Of a DNA stretch of 64,000 bases, positions 61,653 through 64,000 are shown piece by piece. This DNA is from Oscillospiraceae bacterium. Lineage in GTDB: Bacteria; Bacillota; Clostridia; Saccharofermentanales; Saccharofermentanaceae. Below the pieces are notes generated by a model. It was not told where the DNA came from, ran no database searches, and was given only the letters and a program-made list of their open reading frames with translations. Made by a program: the position numbers and the translations under genes. The first letter of the stretch is position 1; each line of letters starts with the position of its first letter. Location of the stretch: contig CADAKH010000014.1 in the NCBI GenBank assembly GCA_902788505.1, positions 1-64,000 of the forward strand. Reading direction: 5' to 3'.

Positions 61653-62870
61653 ATGTCAGGCGGCAAAAAGTTTTGGACATTAAGATACATCATAATCAAT
61701 GCAACGTATTTCGCCGTGTACAGCGGGATCCACGCATACGCTTCCGTTTTCCTTCTCGAAAAGGGGTTCTCCAACACATTGATCGGAATAACTCTTGCTC
61801 TGGCTAATATCCTTTCAGTTATCTTTCAGCCTCTTGTGGCAGGTCTCATCGACAAACAGGGTAAACTTACCAACCGCAATGTGTCCATGGCCTCCACCGC
61901 ATTGCTCCTGATCGGTTCTGTTCTTCTGCTCATCATCAAAAACGATATCGTCATGATATTCATCATCTTCGCTCTGATCTACATGGTGCAGATGGTCTAT
62001 CAGCCGATAATAACCGCTATGTATTTTGAATACGAGGCGGCCGGCTGCCACATTTACTACGGTCTTGCAAGAGGCCTGGGATCAGCAGGGTTTGCCGTTA
62101 CTTCATTTTTTACGGGAAGGGCGATAGGAAAGTTCGGTGTAAGCATTCTCATGATCCTCGACATCATATTCCTGACGGTCGCGCTCATAATTCTCTATTT
62201 TTTCAAAAAGCCGGACGTCAAAATCCCCGCCCCTTCTTCCAAGGAAGTTGCCCACAATAATCTCTTCAGCTTCATTAAGACTTACCCGAGTTTCATGCTC
62301 TTTGTGCTCGGTGCGGTATGTTTCTTTTTTGCACACAATGCGATAAACGACTACATGATCCAGATCATCTCACCTTTGGGCGGCACTGAGGCATCCATGG
62401 GTACGGCGGTTTTCGTTGCCGCACTTCTGGAGCTCCCCACAATGGCACTGATCGATAAGATCATGAAAAAGGTCTCATGCAGGAATCTTCTCCTTTTCGC
62501 GGGCGCGGCTTTCCTTATCAAGACTCTTCTCATGTTCATCGCGCCCAACATGGTCCTCGTCTATATCAGTCAGGCAATGCAGATGTTCGCTTATGCCGTG
62601 TTCATTCCGGTATCCGCCTACTTTGTAAATCAGACTATGGCAAGGCTCGACCAGGTCAAAGGCCAGGCATATATCAACTGCTCGATCACGCTGGGCGGCG
62701 TTTTCTCAAGTCTTGTATGCGGAAGACTGCTTGATATCAGAGGTCCCCGCTTCATGCTGACCGTAAGCCTCGTGGTTACGGCAATCGGTCTTGTGATCGC
62801 TTTTATCGCTTTGAAGCTCTGGCGTGAAAAGTCAAATTCCTGTGGCAATATTGCGGAATCGAACTCTTAA
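61653..62870 (+). CDS. major facilitator superfamily transporter
   Basis: The 405-residue protein has about twelve membrane segments and the MFS loop-2-like motif GLIDKQGKLTNR (about 64-75), with the pattern of the 'MFS_1-like'/nucleoside-H+ symporter group. The substrate is unknown. AAAGAGG lies about 6 bases before the ATG. Two GTTAGCA copies 11 bases apart (61610-61616 and 61621-61627) lie in the promoter region. It is divergent from the 60524-61555 gene and followed by a lipase-like gene. Confidence 0.85.
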   Translation: MSGGKKFWTLRYIIINATYFAVYSGIHAYASVFLLEKGFSNTLIGITLALANILSVIFQPLVAGLIDKQGKLTNRNVSMASTALLLIGSVLLLIIKNDIVMIFIIFALIYMVQMVYQPIITAMYFEYEAAGCHIYYGLARGLGSAGFAVTSFFTGRAIGKFGVSILMILDIIFLTVALIILYFFKKPDVKIPAPSSKEVAHNNLFSFIKTYPSFMLFVLGAVCFFFAHNAINDYMIQIISPLGGTEASMGTAVFVAALLELPTMALIDKIMKKVSCRNLLLFAGAAFLIKTLLMFIAPNMVLVYISQAMQMFAYAVFIPVSAYFVNQTMARLDQVKGQAYINCSITLGGVFSSLVCGRLLDIRGPRFMLTVSLVVTAIGLVIAFIALKLWREKSNSCGNIAESNS

Positions 62871-62964
62871 ATTAAATTCAGTATTGAACAATATATAATA
62901 CCGCGTTATACTCCTCCTATAGGCCGGAAACCTATTGGGAAGATTTATTGACGAGAGTATTTAT

Positions 62965-63789
62965 ATGAATGACGACTGCTGTTTAAAATATCCGCTGCTC
63001 ATGGTTCACGGAATGGGATTCCGCGACAGAAAGCATCTCTGCTACTGGGGCAGAGTCCCTAAAACACTGGAAGCCAAAGGTGCCAAAGTCTTCTTCGGCA
63101 ATCAGGATTCCGTCGGCTCGATCGAAAGCAACGCTGAAATCATCGCCAGGAGTCTTGATGAAGTCCTGAAGCAGACGGGCGCCGAGAAAGTAAACATACT
63201 TGCCCATTCAAAAGGCGGGCTCGAATCACGCTATCTTATAAATCACGGTTACCACGACAAGGTCGCATCACTTACGACCATTGATACTCCGCACCATGGT
63301 TCGAAGACAGTGGATTTCCTTATGAGAGCACCGAAATGGATGGTCAAAGCAGCTGCCAGGGGGAACGACATCTGGATGAAGATCCTTGGAGACAGGAATC
63401 CTGACAGTTACACCTGTTTCGATATCCTCACGACAAGGACCGCAGCACAGTTCAATATAGACAATCCCGCACCCGATGACGTTTACTGTCAGAGCTATGC
63501 ATTCAAATGCAAGAGTTCTTTCTCGGATCCCGTCTTCTGCATCACATTTCCCGTAGTAAGCAGATTCGACGGCGAGAATGACGGCATGGTCTCAGTCAAC
63601 TCGGCAACCTGGGTAAACTTCAAAGGCGTTCACACTGCTCCTTCCAAAAGAGGTATATCGCATGCCGATGTCGTTGACTTAAGACGCAGGAGATTCACTT
63701 CCCGTGCTCCGTCAAGCAATGAGGAAGTCAGTGATATCGCAAACTTCTATGTCGATGTTGTGAAAGAACTAAAGGAAATGGGTTATTAA
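62965..63789 (+). CDS. alpha/beta-hydrolase, triacylglycerol lipase-like
   Basis: The 274-residue protein has the lipase order: YPLLMVHGMG oxyanion strand, nucleophile S82 in LAHSKGG, TIDTPHHGS, the acid in DGENDGMVS and the histidine in GISHADVV. It resembles the family I lipases/acylhydrolases with a cap region (about 125-175). There is no signal peptide, so it acts inside the cell or is released otherwise. The frame is open from 62935 with TTG; I choose the ATG at 62965, preceded by a weak GAGAG. The substrate is unknown. Confidence 0.85.
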   Translation: MNDDCCLKYPLLMVHGMGFRDRKHLCYWGRVPKTLEAKGAKVFFGNQDSVGSIESNAEIIARSLDEVLKQTGAEKVNILAHSKGGLESRYLINHGYHDKVASLTTIDTPHHGSKTVDFLMRAPKWMVKAAARGNDIWMKILGDRNPDSYTCFDILTTRTAAQFNIDNPAPDDVYCQSYAFKCKSSFSDPVFCITFPVVSRFDGENDGMVSVNSATWVNFKGVHTAPSKRGISHADVVDLRRRRFTSRAPSSNEEVSDIANFYVDVVKELKEMGY

Positions 63790-63826
63790 AAAACGGCGGT
63801 TTCAAAAACCGCCGTTTCTGTTTTCG
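63786..63826. terminator. bidirectional terminator
   Basis: A perfect 12-bp inverted repeat (63791-63802 with 63806-63817) with a 3-base loop lies between the convergent lipase-like and GGDEF genes. On the minus strand it ends in a run of Ts; on the plus strand it is followed by CTGTTTTC. Confidence 0.9.
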
Positions 63827-63842
63827 ATAGAATAAATATCCG

Positions 63843-64000
63843 TCAGAGATCTTCGTAGATGAGAATATTCTTGCCGTGCTGTTTTCCATAGTACATACGG
63901 GCATCGGCAACCTTTATGATATCTTCCGGATTCGCGTACTTTTCGCTGTACTCTTCAAGGCCGATCGTAGTGGTTACATATATCTTGTTGCTGAAAAAAG
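63843..64000 (-). CDS. GGDEF domain protein, C-terminal fragment
   Basis: The gene enters from the right edge; only about 52 codons are present. The translated end contains IYVTTTIGLEEY, then PEDIIKVADARMYYGKQHGKN, a sequence split here by its ends, and a final LIYEDL. This is the last helix-strand of a GGDEF domain (ADxAMYxAKxxGRN pattern). Whether the GGDEF motif is intact cannot be seen. It is convergent with the lipase-like gene and shares its terminator. Confidence 0.85.
   Translation of the reverse strand, partial: FFSNKIYVTTTIGLEEYSEKYANPEDIIKVADARMYYGKQHGKNILIYEDL

Noticed and set aside
1..64000. Mobile elements, CRISPR arrays, tRNA or rRNA genes
   Set aside because: No transposase or integrase frame, no regularly spaced direct repeats, and no cloverleaf or rRNA-like stretch was noticed on reading both strands; a tRNAscan or CRISPR search would settle it.

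Overview
The window looks like a chromosomal segment of an anaerobic Firmicute, most likely a Clostridia-type plant-polymer fermenter. The reasons are the hprK-murB-rapZ-whiA block, strong GGAGG ribosome binding sites, short overlaps between genes, lipoprotein signal peptides, two cytosolic GH94 phosphorylases for cello-oligosaccharides, and an exosortase-G cluster, which I know only from Gram-positive bacteria. The genus cannot be fixed from the sequence. I saw no insertion sequences, prophage genes, CRISPR array, tRNA or rRNA gene.

Layout. 1-5.5 kb: a rearranged spc/alpha ribosomal block on the minus strand (secY-adk-map-infA, then two unrecognised genes, then rpmJ, a structured 222-nt gap, rpsM and the start of rpsK). 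secY has its own promoter, because the usual upstream ribosomal genes are replaced by metabolic genes. 5.5-15.7 kb: alr, a carbohydrate-kinase-type NAD(P)HX dehydratase, metA (predicted acetyl-CoA user), a uridine-kinase-like enzyme, and envelope proteins including a YfhO-type multi-membrane protein and an anchored beta-propeller. 15.8-28 kb: whiA, rapZ, murB, hprK, cellodextrin and cellobiose phosphorylases, a sugar-type solute-binding lipoprotein and a second lipoprotein. 28-38 kb: an orphan CbiG-like protein, a D-glycerate-type dehydrogenase, dus, two COG0523 (CobW-type) GTPases suggestive of metal handling, the TrkA/TrkH potassium system and a DEAD-box helicase. 38-42 kb: a 1,189-residue repeat-rich secreted protein. 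42-44 kb: a single-chain phosphopentomutase/deoxyribose-phosphate aldolase fusion. 44-53 kb: PAS-GGDEF protein, saccharopine-dehydrogenase-like protein, a complete polar amino acid ABC transporter, DUF4190-type membrane proteins, trmL and a Na/Pi cotransporter. 53-60.4 kb: a tightly overlapping six-gene exosortase G (XrtG) operon. 60.5-64 kb: an unrecognised membrane protein, an MFS transporter, a lipase-like hydrolase and the end of a GGDEF gene.

How it fits together. Cellodextrins imported by ABC transport would be phosphorolysed inside the cell, saving ATP, next to hprK, the sensor of carbon catabolite control. The most remarkable system is the XrtG operon: a membrane transpeptidase-like exosortase, its probable C-terminally tagged substrate, a processive-type family 2 glycosyltransferase, a membrane sensor with a degenerate GGDEF domain, a pterin-synthase-like protein that has lost its catalytic cysteine, and a large PTPS-related membrane protein. 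The parts are known by family, but the biochemical function of the set is, to my knowledge, not established. Other notable items are the deoB-deoC fusion with Ser at the catalytic Thr position, a CobW-type GTPase fused to a YcgQ-like domain, a possible leader RNA before rpsM, and a hairpin that contains the ribosome binding site of a small membrane protein.
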